Below are positions 7,979 to 16,890 of a DNA stretch of 43,458 bases, piece after piece; the first letter of the stretch is position 1, and the number at the start of each line of letters is the position of its first letter. The position numbers were made by a program, and so were the translations under genes. The stretch comes from Opitutales bacterium (GTDB lineage: Bacteria > Verrucomicrobiota > Verrucomicrobiia > Opitutales > Oceanipulchritudinaceae): contig JAFIGH010000038.1 of the NCBI GenBank assembly GCA_020831525.1, positions 1 through 43,458 of the forward strand. The letters are read 5' to 3'. The notes beneath the pieces were generated by a model. That model made no database searches. It saw nothing but the letters and a program-made list of their open reading frames with translations, and had not been told where the DNA came from.

Positions 7979-9361
7979 ATGAACCATTCCATTGAGGCGT
8001 TCGGCGCGGTATCGGGGGAGAGCCGGGTCAATACTTCGGTGATCCAGGCGGCGGTTGACGCGCTTGGCGGGGACGGCGGGCGTGTCACTGTGCCGCCCGG
8101 AATATGGCTTACGGGCACGGTGCACCTCCGCAGCGGCTGTGAGTTGCACTTGTGCCGTGGCGCGGTCCTCATGGGGACGGATAATCCGGATGACTACCCG
8201 CCGGACTGTCCCGTGGAGGCCGGGTTGGTGCGCAGCCGCCGGGCTTTTGACCGGCGAATGATCTATGCCTGCGGTGCCGAGGATGTGTCCGTTACCGGGC
8301 CTGGCGTGATCGACGGGGCGGGCGGCTGCGGCGCCCACTCCTTTGCGCGCGGAAACGAAGGCCGCCCCGCGAATATTCAGTTTGTTGCCTGCCGCCGGGC
8401 GACCGTGCGCGACGTCGTTTTGCGGCGGTCCGGCTCATGGATGCAGCAATACCTCGCGTGCGAGGAGCTGTTTTTGCACAACCTGCGGGTCTGGAACCAC
8501 GGCAATAAGACGAACGACGGGCTCGATATTGACGGCTGTACGGACGTACTCGTGAGCGACTGCGATATCGACAGCCATGACGATGCGCTCGTCTTCAAGA
8601 GCACCGGTCCGGCGCCGTGCCGAAACATTGCCGTGAACAATTGCCGCCTGCGGTCAAATTGCCACGGTATCAAGTTTGGCACCGAGAGTGTGGGCGGCTT
8701 CGAAAACATCCGTGTCGCCAACTGCATCCTCTCGCCCTCGCGGGAAGCTGCGCCGATGGAGGGTTTTCCCGGTGGCCGACCCCTTATCACCGGCTGCGCT
8801 TTTGAGTGTACCGACGGCGGCGTTATGCGGGGTATCACCGTTTCGGGTCTGACGGTGGAGCGCGTCTTTGCTCCGCTTTTCATCAAACTCGGCAACCGGC
8901 ACGACCGGCGGCTGGGCGGCGAAGATTTTCGCGGCGCAGGCGTGCTGGAAGATATCCGCGTTACCGATGTCCTTGCGCGTAACTGCGGGCCGCACGTTTG
9001 CTCTGTGACCGGCTATCCGGGGCATCCGGTGCGCCGCATCCACCTCGGCGGGATTCGCGGCGACCACTGCGGCGGTGTGTCGGCGGAAGCGGTTATGGAC
9101 GCCGTTCCGGAAAACAGCGATGGGTACCCGGAAATCAATATGTTTCAAAAGACGGATACCGGGAGCACCCGGAAGCATCTGCCCGCATGGGGATTCTACA
9201 TTCGCCACGCCGCCGATGTGTCGCTCTCCGACATTGGGTTCGGTCTGCTTGCGCCCGACGCGCGCTCTCCCATTGTGGCGGATGATGTCTCCGGACTCCG
9301 CCTGAGCAATGTGCGTATGGGAGACCGGTGCGACGCGGCATGTGTCCATTGTGTTCCCTAG
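7979..9361 (+). CDS. GH28 polygalacturonase-like glycoside hydrolase
   Basis: A 460-residue right-handed beta-helix protein of the GH28 type. The N-terminal segment (VIQAAVDAL...GRVTVPPGIWLTG) is the classical pectate-lyase-3/GH28 opening. Catalytic-site motifs appear in order: KTNDGLDIDG (Asp180, Asp183), DSHDDALVFKS (Asp201-Asp202) and NCHGIKFG (His229), equal to the NTD, DD and GHG motifs of polygalacturonases. There is no signal peptide from the ATG at 7979; a start at 7943 adds 12 residues but no convincing leader. It may therefore act inside the cell on imported oligogalacturonides. It stands alone on the plus strand after the fructokinase, with 135 bases between them and no clear terminator. 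Confidence 0.85.
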   Translation: MNHSIEAFGAVSGESRVNTSVIQAAVDALGGDGGRVTVPPGIWLTGTVHLRSGCELHLCRGAVLMGTDNPDDYPPDCPVEAGLVRSRRAFDRRMIYACGAEDVSVTGPGVIDGAGGCGAHSFARGNEGRPANIQFVACRRATVRDVVLRRSGSWMQQYLACEELFLHNLRVWNHGNKTNDGLDIDGCTDVLVSDCDIDSHDDALVFKSTGPAPCRNIAVNNCRLRSNCHGIKFGTESVGGFENIRVANCILSPSREAAPMEGFPGGRPLITGCAFECTDGGVMRGITVSGLTVERVFAPLFIKLGNRHDRRLGGEDFRGAGVLEDIRVTDVLARNCGPHVCSVTGYPGHPVRRIHLGGIRGDHCGGVSAEAVMDAVPENSDGYPEINMFQKTDTGSTRKHLPAWGFYIRHAADVSLSDIGFGLLAPDARSPIVADDVSGLRLSNVRMGDRCDAACVHCVP

Positions 9362-9537
9362 CGGCGTGAGCGCGGCTCTTCGCGGCACAATATTGCCGGG
9401 AAGCGTGGCTGCGGCGTGTGTGCATGTCGGTTGGTCCCTTTGCGCCGGTGTTTGGGGCTGACCGGGAATGTCCGGTTTTTACGATAAATCCGGCGCGGAT
9501 CTGGCGGGTGCGGGGGCATGCGGCAATCTATGGGGCC

Positions 9538-12500
9538 ATGCAAATGACTCCGGTTTCGGTGCGGCGGAAGCGCCGGTGGGTATGGGCATGGACCGTTGTC
9601 TTGGCGGTGGCCGGAGGCTTTTGGCTTGTCCCGGATTCCGGGGAACGGGCGGAGCCGGAGCCCCCTGCGGTTCGTCCGGCGGAATCGGTTGAGCAAGGGC
9701 CTGCCGACAGGGATGCCGGTCTGGAAAAGGGACGGGGCTCGGGCGGGTTCTCGGGGGCGAAGAGTTCCCTTGCCGCGGAAGGCGCCGCGCTCCCTGAGAT
9801 CAACCGGCGCGACTTGCCGCTGGTGCGTGACGGTAAGCGGTTGTCCGGCGCCGCCCTTGCCCGCTGGCCCGGTGCCCGCGTTCTTACGGTGCGCGAAACG
9901 GCGATGCTTGCTGACGGGCGGTTCCGCCGCGTCGGTATCCTGCAACCGGCGGATTTGCCCTACCGGATCCGCGTGGAGGAGTTCGCGCGGCGTGGAAACG
10001 ACGGCGGGGACACGGTGGAGCACCGGGTCGAGATGGTAGCTGACCGAATCCTTGTGCGGCCCTCCGGCGACGGGCCGGCGGAGGCCTTCCTTGATGCGGC
10101 TTTGGCCGACCTTCCGGCGCAGCCCGGGGATGCCCTGACCCGCTCCGGTTGGCGGCGCGTCGTGGTGGACTCCGACGATCCCGACGCGGTGCCGATGCTG
10201 GTGGCGGCGCTGGGGGCAGGCGCGGTCTACGCGGAGCCCGATTACATTGTGCGCTCCTTTGCCGAGCCGAACGATCTGCGCTTTCTCGACGGCTCGCTTT
10301 GGGGCCTGCGCAACACCGGGCAGAACAACGGCGTGCCGGGCGCGGATATTTCCGCCGAGGCGGGATGGGCTACGCGTCACGACGCCGGGGAGGTGATCGT
10401 CGGCGTGATCGATTCGGGCCTGCGGCTGACGCATGAGGACATCGTGGCGAACCTCTGGACAAACCCCGGCGAGACGGCGGACGGCACGGACACCAGCGGC
10501 AGCGGATACATCGACGACATCCACGGCATTAACGCCATTGATCTGTCGGGGAATCCGGTCGACGAGTCGGGGCACGGCACGCACGTCGCGGGGACCATCG
10601 GCGCGGTCGGAAACAACGGCGTGGGCATGACGGGTGTGGCATGGAATGTCCGTATCATGGCCCTTCGTTTTCTCGGCGCGGGCGGGTCGGGCGCAGTGTC
10701 CGACGCCATTCTCTGCATCGAATACGGTGTGGAGAACAGGGCGCACATTCTCAACAACAGTTGGGGAGGCCCGGTCTACAGCGCGGCCCTCTACGACGCC
10801 GTGAAGGCGGCGCGCGACGCAGGCGTGATCTTTGTCGCGGCCGTCGGCAACTCCGCTTCGAACACCGATCTGGCCCCGGTTTTTCCCGCCTCGCTGCCCT
10901 TTGAGAATGTGGTGGGGGTGGCGTCCACCGACCGGCGTGACGAACGCTCCCGTTTTTCGAGCTACGGCGAGGGCAGCGTCGATCTTGCCGCGCCCGGCAC
11001 CGACATCCTTTCGCTGGGCAACGATTCGGACAGCCACTACCGGTCAACCAGCGGCACGTCCATGGCGGCGCCGCACGTATCCGGTGCCCTCGCGCTCTTG
11101 CGCGCGGAGTTTCCCGGCGATTCATGGGCGCAGCTCATCAACCGCCTCTACGGCGGTGTCGACCGGATTGCGGCGCTCGATGGCGGGGTTGTCGGCACGG
11201 GCGGGCGACTCAACCTCGCGGGCGCGTTCGCGGCGGATCACCGCCCGGCCAACGACAGTTTCGCGGGCGCGCGGCAGATCCAGGGCGACGTAGTCCTCCT
11301 GCGCGCCTCCAACCGCGGCGCCACCTCCCGGCCCGGCGAACCGGTCTTCGGCGGGGAGGCGCAGCCCAAAACCGTGTGGTTCCGTTATTCACCGGCGGCA
11401 AGCGGGCAGGCGAGTGTGCGGCTGCCTTCCTCGCGCTCGATATTTCTTCCGATGCAGGCGGAGCGTGTAACCATTCCCTATGACAATGTGCTTGCGGTGA
11501 CGGCTGTCTTCACTGGGGACGGGCCGGATGCGCTGGAGCAAGTCGGCTCGTCGACAGGCGGCGAAACGCTCAACTTTGTCGTGTCTTCGGGAACGGATTA
11601 CCACATTGCGGTGGCGGGAATCGACGGTGCGGAAGGCCTCCTAATGCTCGAGGTCACGGGACCTCCGCGCAACGGCGAACTGGCGAGCGCCCTGCCGCTT
11701 ACACTCGGACGGAGCGTGGCCGGAACAAACCGCAACGCCCTTGCCGAGGAAGGCGAAACGGACCACGCGGGCCGGCCGGCGACCGCTTCCGTCTGGTACA
11801 AATGGACGGCAAGCGTCGGCGGGCGCGTTGCCTTCTCCACGCGGGGCAGCGATTTCAACACCGTCGCGGCGGTCTACAGCGGACCCGCCGAGGAGGCGAC
11901 CTTCGCCGATCTCGTGCCGGTCGCGGCCAACATCAACGAGCCCGGCTCGACGTTCAGCCGTGTCGGCTTCCAGGCCGTGTCGGGGACGACCTACTACTTT
12001 GCCGTGGACGGCTTTGGCGGCGCGGAGGGCGCGGTCGGCGCGAAGGTGGGCATTCCGCCGCCGAACGACGATTTCGAGAACAGCATCGTCATCGAGGGCA
12101 CGGACATCGAACGGCGTGTGACGACTCTCTTCGCTTCGCGGGAGGAGGGCGAGCCCCGCCACCTGCCGGGCCGCGGTATCGGAGAGACCGTTTGGTACAC
12201 GTGGACCGCGCCGGAGAACGGGCGGGCGCATTTGACCGCTTCGGCGACGTTTGCGCCCGCCGTCATCGCTGTTTACACCGGCAGCCGGGTCGACGCGCTC
12301 TCTCTCGTCACAAGCGACGGTGCGAGCGACAGGCAGACCATGGCGATTTTCGATGCCGTGCAGGGGACGACCTACCGCATCGCGGTGGACGCATGGAACT
12401 GGTCGCTCATCGATTCGCCCTTTAGTCTGCGCATGATTCCGGTACCTCCCAACGAGAACTTTGCCGACGCAATCGCCCTTCAGGGCACGCGCGCCACCGT

Positions 12501-15354
12501 CACGGGCACCAATGCAGGCGCGGGGCGCGAGCCCGGCGAGCCCTCTGCCAACTACAACGGCAGCGGCAGCGTTTGGTACCACTGGACGGCCCCGGTCTCG
12601 GGTGAGGTCGGCATCTACGGCGAGCGCCTCGACAAACCGCGCCTCCGCAACATCGTGCTCAACATCTTTGAGGGCGACAACGTCGACACCCTCACCCACG
12701 TGCGCGAGGATTTCGGCAACGGGATCGGGCGCGACGCCTATGCGCGCTGGCTTGCCTTCGCCGGGCGCACGTACCGCATTCAGGTGACGAGCCTCAACGA
12801 GAGCTTCCTCTTCGGCGGCGAGGGTCCGTTCCGGCTCGACCTGCGGCCCAGCGCGGAGCACACCGCTGCAAACAACCGCTTTGCCAATGCTATCGAACTG
12901 GATGGCAGCCGCGTCTACAACTACCGCACGCACAATTACGGGCTCTCCGCCGAACCGGGTGAGCCGGTGCACGGCGGAGTCGATCCAGCGGAGAGCCTGT
13001 GGTGGCGGTTCACCGTTCCGCCCGGCGGCGGCGGTCGTTATTCCGTGGGTACGGGTCAGTCGGAAAGCCGCATCCTCACCGCCGTCTACCGCACGACCAA
13101 TCCCGCCGCGCCCGCTTTCGACAATCTCGTGCCTGTGGCCGACAACTTCGACTCCGCCGTCATGGCCTTTCCCGATGTCGCGTGGGACGCCGAAGAAGGG
13201 AAAACCTACTACATCGCCCTTGAGCGCGCAACCGGTGTGCGGGGGCGGCTCATCTTCAATTTCCACCGCGTGCCGGACAACTATGTCTTCGCCGGGGCCG
13301 AAGTGATCCGGGGAATCTCCGCGGCGCGCGACGGCTACAACTGGGGCAGTGTGCGCGAGCCCGGTGAGCCCGGTCTCGGTGCGCCCGCCGCCGAACGCGG
13401 GTCTCGCTCGCTCTGGTGGCGGTGGACCGCGCCCGTCTCCGGCCGCTTTCAGGTCGATACCATCGGAAGCGAGACACCCGCCCCGGAAGACAACCGTCCG
13501 CATCCCGAGCGCACCATGCTCGGCATGGCGACGCGTCTGGGGATCTTCACGGGGGCGACTGTCGGCGGCCTGTCGCAGGTCGCGGTTGGTAACAACCGCA
13601 CCGTCACGAGCTACGGCAACTCATGGATGTCGGAGCACCGCAACAGCCGCGTGGAGTTTGACGCCAACGCCGGCACAACCTATTACTTCCTTGTCAACGG
13701 CGAGAACCTCGACCCCAACGGCACCGTCAACGAGGCGCAGACGAACACCGGACGTATCCGCCTGAACCTCGCGCCACTGCCGCCGCCGCCCAATGCATTC
13801 TTCGCCGGGGCGACGGTCATCACCGGCACGGAGTACCGGAACGTCCAGCCGACCTTCGGCGCGCGCAAGGAACCCGGCGAGCCGAACCACGGCGGTGTTT
13901 CCGGCGGTCGCTCGCTCTGGTGGCGCTGGACCGCCCCGGAGTCGGGGCCGTTTGTCGTCTCCACGGCGGGCAACCTCTATGATGACTTCCACGCCCGCCG
14001 TACCGGCATCGGCGTCTACACGGGGTCGACCGTCGGCGGTCTCACGACCGTTGCCTCCGACCAGAACGGCGCGGGTTTCAACACCGGCGCCAACACATGG
14101 AGTTCGGTGACTTTCAACGCCGTCGCGGGCACAACCTATCACTTCGGGGTGGATGCCGTTCATCCGGGCAACCTCTCCTTCATCCTCACGCGCCCGCCCG
14201 CCAACGACGGCTTCACCGACGCCATCGAGATGCGCGGCAGCCGCTGGACAGCGACCGGCCACAACCTTGGCGCTTCCCGCGAGCCCGGTGAACCTCGCGT
14301 CGACGGCGGCTATTTCGAGGAACCCGACAACAATTTCCGCTCCGTCTGGTGGAAGTGGACCGCCCCGGTCACCGGCGAGGTGGCGGTCGACACCATGGGG
14401 AGCGAGTCGGTCAACGTCATCGGCGTCTTCACGGGCAACGCGGTCAATGCCCTGAGCCCCGTCACCGAAGTACCCAAAAACTCAGGCAACCCCTTCAACG
14501 GCGATGCTTCCGTGCGCGCCCGCAGCGGCAACAACAACGGCGGGCCGACGACTTTTGTCGCGCAGGCGGGCACGACCTACCACATCACTGTGCAGGGGGC
14601 GGGCTTCATCGTGCCCTCCTCCGGGCCGATCCGCCTCACTCTTACCGGACCGCCCGCCGTTCCCTTCGCCCCGGAGGATGTCGCCGCCGCGCGCGTCGAC
14701 GACCGCCGCGTCGACCTCCTCTGGACGGACGCTGCCGTGGACGAGGAAGCCTACATCGTTGAGCGCCGCGTCGACGGGGGGGGGTGGACCGTCATCCACG
14801 AGGCCCCGCCCGGTACGACCCGGTACAGCGACTTCGACGCCCCCGCCGGGCCGGACTACGCCTACCGGGTGCGCGCTCGCAACAGCGTGGGCGAGAGCGA
14901 CGCAATCACGGCGGAGTGGCAGACGCTCCTCGACAACTGGCGGCAGCGTCACTTCGGCACGACCGCGAACAGCGGTGCCGCCGCCGACACCGCCGTCCCC
15001 TTCGGCGACGGCGTCGCCAATCTTCTCAAATACGCCTTCAATATGCACGGCGGTGGGTTCGATGACAGCTTCCTCGCGCCCGGTGCCGGAACATCGGGAC
15101 TGCCGACGGTTCATCCCGCGGCGACCGCAGAGGCAGACGCGCTCGTCATCGAGTACCTCCGCCGCCGCCCGAATACGAATCCAGGAATTGAATACATCGT
15201 GGAGTTCAGCGCCGACCCGGCCTTTGCGCATACGGCTTCCGGCGTGGTCGAGCGCGTCTTTGTTCTCGACGGTTCATGGGAGCGCGTGCGCGTGCGCGAC
15301 ACGGAAGCACCCGACCGCCGCTTCGGGCGGGTGCGCGTAAGGCGCGCGGACTGA
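9538..15354 (+). CDS. Giant subtilisin-like (S8) protease with eight tandem beta-sandwich repeats
   Basis: A 1938-residue surface or secreted protease. The ATG at 9538 (or 9544) gives a short basic N-terminus and a hydrophobic signal/anchor (R-R-K-R-R-W then VWAWTVVLAVAGGFWLV). After a long propeptide comes the S8 domain with the full triad: Asp292 in GVIDSG, His346 in ESGHGTHVAG, Ser508 in TSGTSMAAPHVSG. From about 572 to 1708 there are eight repeats of about 145 residues, each with an N-x-x-F-x-x-A-x-x-I opening, an E-P-G-E-P turn and an S-V/L-W-W-x-W-T-A-P core, which resemble PPC-type pre-peptidase domains. A fibronectin III domain (about 1709-1800) and a C-terminal module with GVANLLKYAF follow. 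A run of nine G at 14776-14784 lies in the FN3 part. Confidence 0.9.
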   Translation: MQMTPVSVRRKRRWVWAWTVVLAVAGGFWLVPDSGERAEPEPPAVRPAESVEQGPADRDAGLEKGRGSGGFSGAKSSLAAEGAALPEINRRDLPLVRDGKRLSGAALARWPGARVLTVRETAMLADGRFRRVGILQPADLPYRIRVEEFARRGNDGGDTVEHRVEMVADRILVRPSGDGPAEAFLDAALADLPAQPGDALTRSGWRRVVVDSDDPDAVPMLVAALGAGAVYAEPDYIVRSFAEPNDLRFLDGSLWGLRNTGQNNGVPGADISAEAGWATRHDAGEVIVGVIDSGLRLTHEDIVANLWTNPGETADGTDTSGSGYIDDIHGINAIDLSGNPVDESGHGTHVAGTIGAVGNNGVGMTGVAWNVRIMALRFLGAGGSGAVSDAILCIEYGVENRAHILNNSWGGPVYSAALYDAVKAARDAGVIFVAAVGNSASNTDLAPVFPASLPFENVVGVASTDRRDERSRFSSYGEGSVDLAAPGTDILSLGNDSDSHYRSTSGTSMAAPHVSGALALLRAEFPGDSWAQLINRLYGGVDRIAALDGGVVGTGGRLNLAGAFAADHRPANDSFAGARQIQGDVVLLRASNRGATSRPGEPVFGGEAQPKTVWFRYSPAASGQASVRLPSSRSIFLPMQAERVTIPYDNVLAVTAVFTGDGPDALEQVGSSTGGETLNFVVSSGTDYHIAVAGIDGAEGLLMLEVTGPPRNGELASALPLTLGRSVAGTNRNALAEEGETDHAGRPATASVWYKWTASVGGRVAFSTRGSDFNTVAAVYSGPAEEATFADLVPVAANINEPGSTFSRVGFQAVSGTTYYFAVDGFGGAEGAVGAKVGIPPPNDDFENSIVIEGTDIERRVTTLFASREEGEPRHLPGRGIGETVWYTWTAPENGRAHLTASATFAPAVIAVYTGSRVDALSLVTSDGASDRQTMAIFDAVQGTTYRIAVDAWNWSLIDSPFSLRMIPVPPNENFADAIALQGTRATVTGTNAGAGREPGEPSANYNGSGSVWYHWTAPVSGEVGIYGERLDKPRLRNIVLNIFEGDNVDTLTHVREDFGNGIGRDAYARWLAFAGRTYRIQVTSLNESFLFGGEGPFRLDLRPSAEHTAANNRFANAIELDGSRVYNYRTHNYGLSAEPGEPVHGGVDPAESLWWRFTVPPGGGGRYSVGTGQSESRILTAVYRTTNPAAPAFDNLVPVADNFDSAVMAFPDVAWDAEEGKTYYIALERATGVRGRLIFNFHRVPDNYVFAGAEVIRGISAARDGYNWGSVREPGEPGLGAPAAERGSRSLWWRWTAPVSGRFQVDTIGSETPAPEDNRPHPERTMLGMATRLGIFTGATVGGLSQVAVGNNRTVTSYGNSWMSEHRNSRVEFDANAGTTYYFLVNGENLDPNGTVNEAQTNTGRIRLNLAPLPPPPNAFFAGATVITGTEYRNVQPTFGARKEPGEPNHGGVSGGRSLWWRWTAPESGPFVVSTAGNLYDDFHARRTGIGVYTGSTVGGLTTVASDQNGAGFNTGANTWSSVTFNAVAGTTYHFGVDAVHPGNLSFILTRPPANDGFTDAIEMRGSRWTATGHNLGASREPGEPRVDGGYFEEPDNNFRSVWWKWTAPVTGEVAVDTMGSESVNVIGVFTGNAVNALSPVTEVPKNSGNPFNGDASVRARSGNNNGGPTTFVAQAGTTYHITVQGAGFIVPSSGPIRLTLTGPPAVPFAPEDVAAARVDDRRVDLLWTDAAVDEEAYIVERRVDGGGWTVIHEAPPGTTRYSDFDAPAGPDYAYRVRARNSVGESDAITAEWQTLLDNWRQRHFGTTANSGAAADTAVPFGDGVANLLKYAFNMHGGGFDDSFLAPGAGTSGLPTVHPAATAEADALVIEYLRRRPNTNPGIEYIVEFSADPAFAHTASGVVERVFVLDGSWERVRVRDTEAPDRRFGRVRVRRAD

Positions 15355-15358
15355 GTTC

Positions 15359-15514
15359 CCGGCGCCCCTTCAGGGCGCGTTGGCGGGATGTTCACGGAAC
15401 CCATGGTTGCACCATGAGCTGTCGCCGTACGCGCCGTTGGCGCGGGGGAGATTCGGGTTGTCCCCGGCGGGGCACCGATTGAGAACGGCATACTGTTACA
15501 CCGTGCGCCGCCGA
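15359..15514 (+). repeat. RAYT-associated hairpin-rich repeat, copy A
   Basis: First of three direct copies. It contains three short palindromes: GCGCCCCTTCAGGGCGC, an imperfect version of CCCATGGTTGCACCATGGG (here ending ATGAG), and GCGCCGTTGGCGC, followed by a conserved tail (GATTGAGAACGGC, CTGTTACACCGTGCGCCGCC). It follows directly on the subtilisin stop codon and could also act as its terminator. Confidence 0.85.
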
Positions 15515-15558
15515 CCCGCTCCGACGGAGACCGGCGTATGGTTGCACGAATGCCCGTC

Positions 15559-15734
15559 GGCGCGCCCCTTCAGGTCGCGTTTTTGGGGGTGTTCACGGAA
15601 CCCATGGTTGCACCATGGGCTGTCACCGTACGCGCCGTTGGCGCGGGGGATCCCACGTTGTTCCCGGCGGTGCCTTGATTGAGAACGGCGTACTGTTACA
15701 CCGTGCGCCGCCGACTGCGCCCCGAAGGGGCGCC
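15559..15734 (+). repeat. RAYT-associated hairpin-rich repeat, copy B
   Basis: Second direct copy, starting about 200 bases after copy A, with the same order of blocks: GCGCCCCTTCAGG (arm changed to TCGCG), the intact stem CCCATGGTTGCACCATGGG, GCGCCGTTGGCGC and the GTTACACCGTGCGCCGCC tail. It ends in an extra perfect hairpin, GCGCCCCGAAGGGGCGC (about 15717-15733). It sits just downstream of the 3' end of the minus-strand transposase gene. Confidence 0.85.
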
Positions 15735-15767
15735 GGGGAGGGAGGCGTGAGGCGTTTTCGCCAACGC

Positions 15768-16220
15768 TCAATCCCATACGTAGCGTTCGTCGTATTCAAT
15801 GCCATAGGTATCGAGCAACCGTCGGTATTCCTCTTGAAACGAAACGGTGCGGTGGTGCCCGGCTTGGTTGGCAATGTATTGGCGAACCGCGTCCTTATGG
15901 CCCGGGCTGATGGAGAACGCGCCGTAGCCTGACTGCCAATGGAATCCGGATAGGGCGGAATCCCTGTTTTGGATCCATTTTGTCGATCCCGTTTTGATCT
16001 CTTTGAAGAGATCCGCCACGCACACCGTGCGCGGCAGGGGAAAGAGAAGATGGATGTGATCGGCGACCGAATTCCCAGCCAGAAGGTGGCTCTGGGAGCG
16101 CCGCAGGATCCCGCCGACATAGCCGTGGAGTTCGTCCCTCCATGAATCGTCCAAGGCAGGAGCGCGGTTTTTCGTGCTGAAGACGAGGTGAACGAGAATA
16201 TTGGAGTGTGATTGTGGCAT
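15768..16220 (-). CDS. IS200-like Y1 REP-associated transposase (RAYT), complete
   Basis: A 150-residue single-domain HUH transposase. The start at 16220 gives MPQSHSNILVHLVFSTKNR, the classical N-terminus; the ORF open to 16295 adds an unlikely extension. The metal-binding HUH motif is ADHIHLL (His55, His57), and the catalytic tyrosine lies in the Y-x-x-x-Q helix, RQYIANQ (Tyr115, Gln119). The C-terminus (GYGAFSIS, F-Q-E-E-Y, YDERYVWD) is intact. These enzymes cut and join single strands at hairpins. It is flanked on both sides by copies of one hairpin-rich repeat family, the arrangement expected of a RAYT domesticated to spread REP elements rather than an IS with its own ends. All key residues are present, so it looks active. 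Confidence 0.92.
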   Translation of the reverse strand: MPQSHSNILVHLVFSTKNRAPALDDSWRDELHGYVGGILRRSQSHLLAGNSVADHIHLLFPLPRTVCVADLFKEIKTGSTKWIQNRDSALSGFHWQSGYGAFSISPGHKDAVRQYIANQAGHHRTVSFQEEYRRLLDTYGIEYDERYVWD

Positions 16221-16312
16221 GGCCTCTGATGAGAACACGTTCCGGATGGAACGGCAATTCCCATTTGTACGGTTTTCAATCGATGTGTGGCACAATAGGC
16301 GCGGCGCCCCCG

Positions 16313-16490
16313 TGCGCCCTTTCAGGGCGCGTTGGCGGGATGTTCACGGAAACCCATTGTTGCACCATGGGCTGTCGCCGTAAGCGCCGTTGGCGCTGGG
16401 GGATCCCACGTTGTTCCCGGCGGTGCCCTGATTGAGAACGGCGTAATGTTACACCGTGCGCCGCCGGCTGTTCCCCGAAGGGGCGGCGGG
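16313..16490 (+). repeat. RAYT-associated hairpin-rich repeat, copy C
   Basis: Third direct copy, on the 5' side of the transposase gene. It has GCGCCCTTTCAGGGCGC, a decayed CCCATTGTTGCACCATGGG stem, GCGCCGTTGGCGC, the GATTGAGAACGGCGTAATGTTACACCG tail in slightly altered form, and a terminal CCCCGAAGGGG hairpin. It is closer to copy B than to A in the middle block (GGGGGATCCCACGTTGTTCC shared). Confidence 0.85.
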
Positions 16491-16496
16491 TGAAAG

Positions 16497-16560
16497 CCCA
16501 TGGTGCAACCATGGGTACCCGGCCCCGCCCCCAATGCGCCCTGAAGGGTCGCCGGGGGAT
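16497..16560 (-). repeat. Inverted partial copy D of the RAYT-associated repeat
   Basis: Directly after copy C the sequence reads CCCATGGTGCAACCATGGG, the reverse complement of the central stem, and then GCGCCCTGAAGGGTCGC, the reverse complement of the first stem. Copies C and D thus form an inverted pair, as in REPIN/BIME structures. Confidence 0.75.
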
Positions 16561-16890
16561 CCGCGGTTGGGGTTTTGCCGATTCGCTCCGTCGGTCGCCG
16601 TCACGGGGTTTATAGACACCCGGCGCATTGTTGCCACCGCAAATTGTCGGCTCCGGCCGAGCGCCGCCGCCCAAGGGTTACGTAGCATAAGGGGGCGCTG
16701 GCGGCCGGGAAGGCGGGGGAGTTCGATGGAATTGTGAGAGTCATTCAACCATTGAGTTTGAGAGCTGTTGCCGATGGATCGCACTGGTCCGAAAACAGAG
16801 CTTTCCGGTACACATCGCCTGCAATTCTCTCCGGCGGAGCCTGAAAACTTTTTCCTCATTAACACTAACCCTGAAATAATACGAAAGCAT
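16561..16890. other. Intergenic leader region, no gene seen
   Basis: Between the repeat cluster and the ATG at 16891 there are about 330 bases without a convincing ORF. The last part (16840-16890) is markedly AT-rich compared with its surroundings and probably holds the promoter and leader of the next gene. No riboswitch or operator could be recognised, and no good Shine-Dalgarno sequence precedes 16891. Confidence 0.35.

Noticed and set aside
11641-13503. Minus-strand ORF of 620 codons opposite the subtilisin repeats
   Set aside because: Rich in Arg, Val and Ala with no family features; mirror of the repeat-bearing plus frame.
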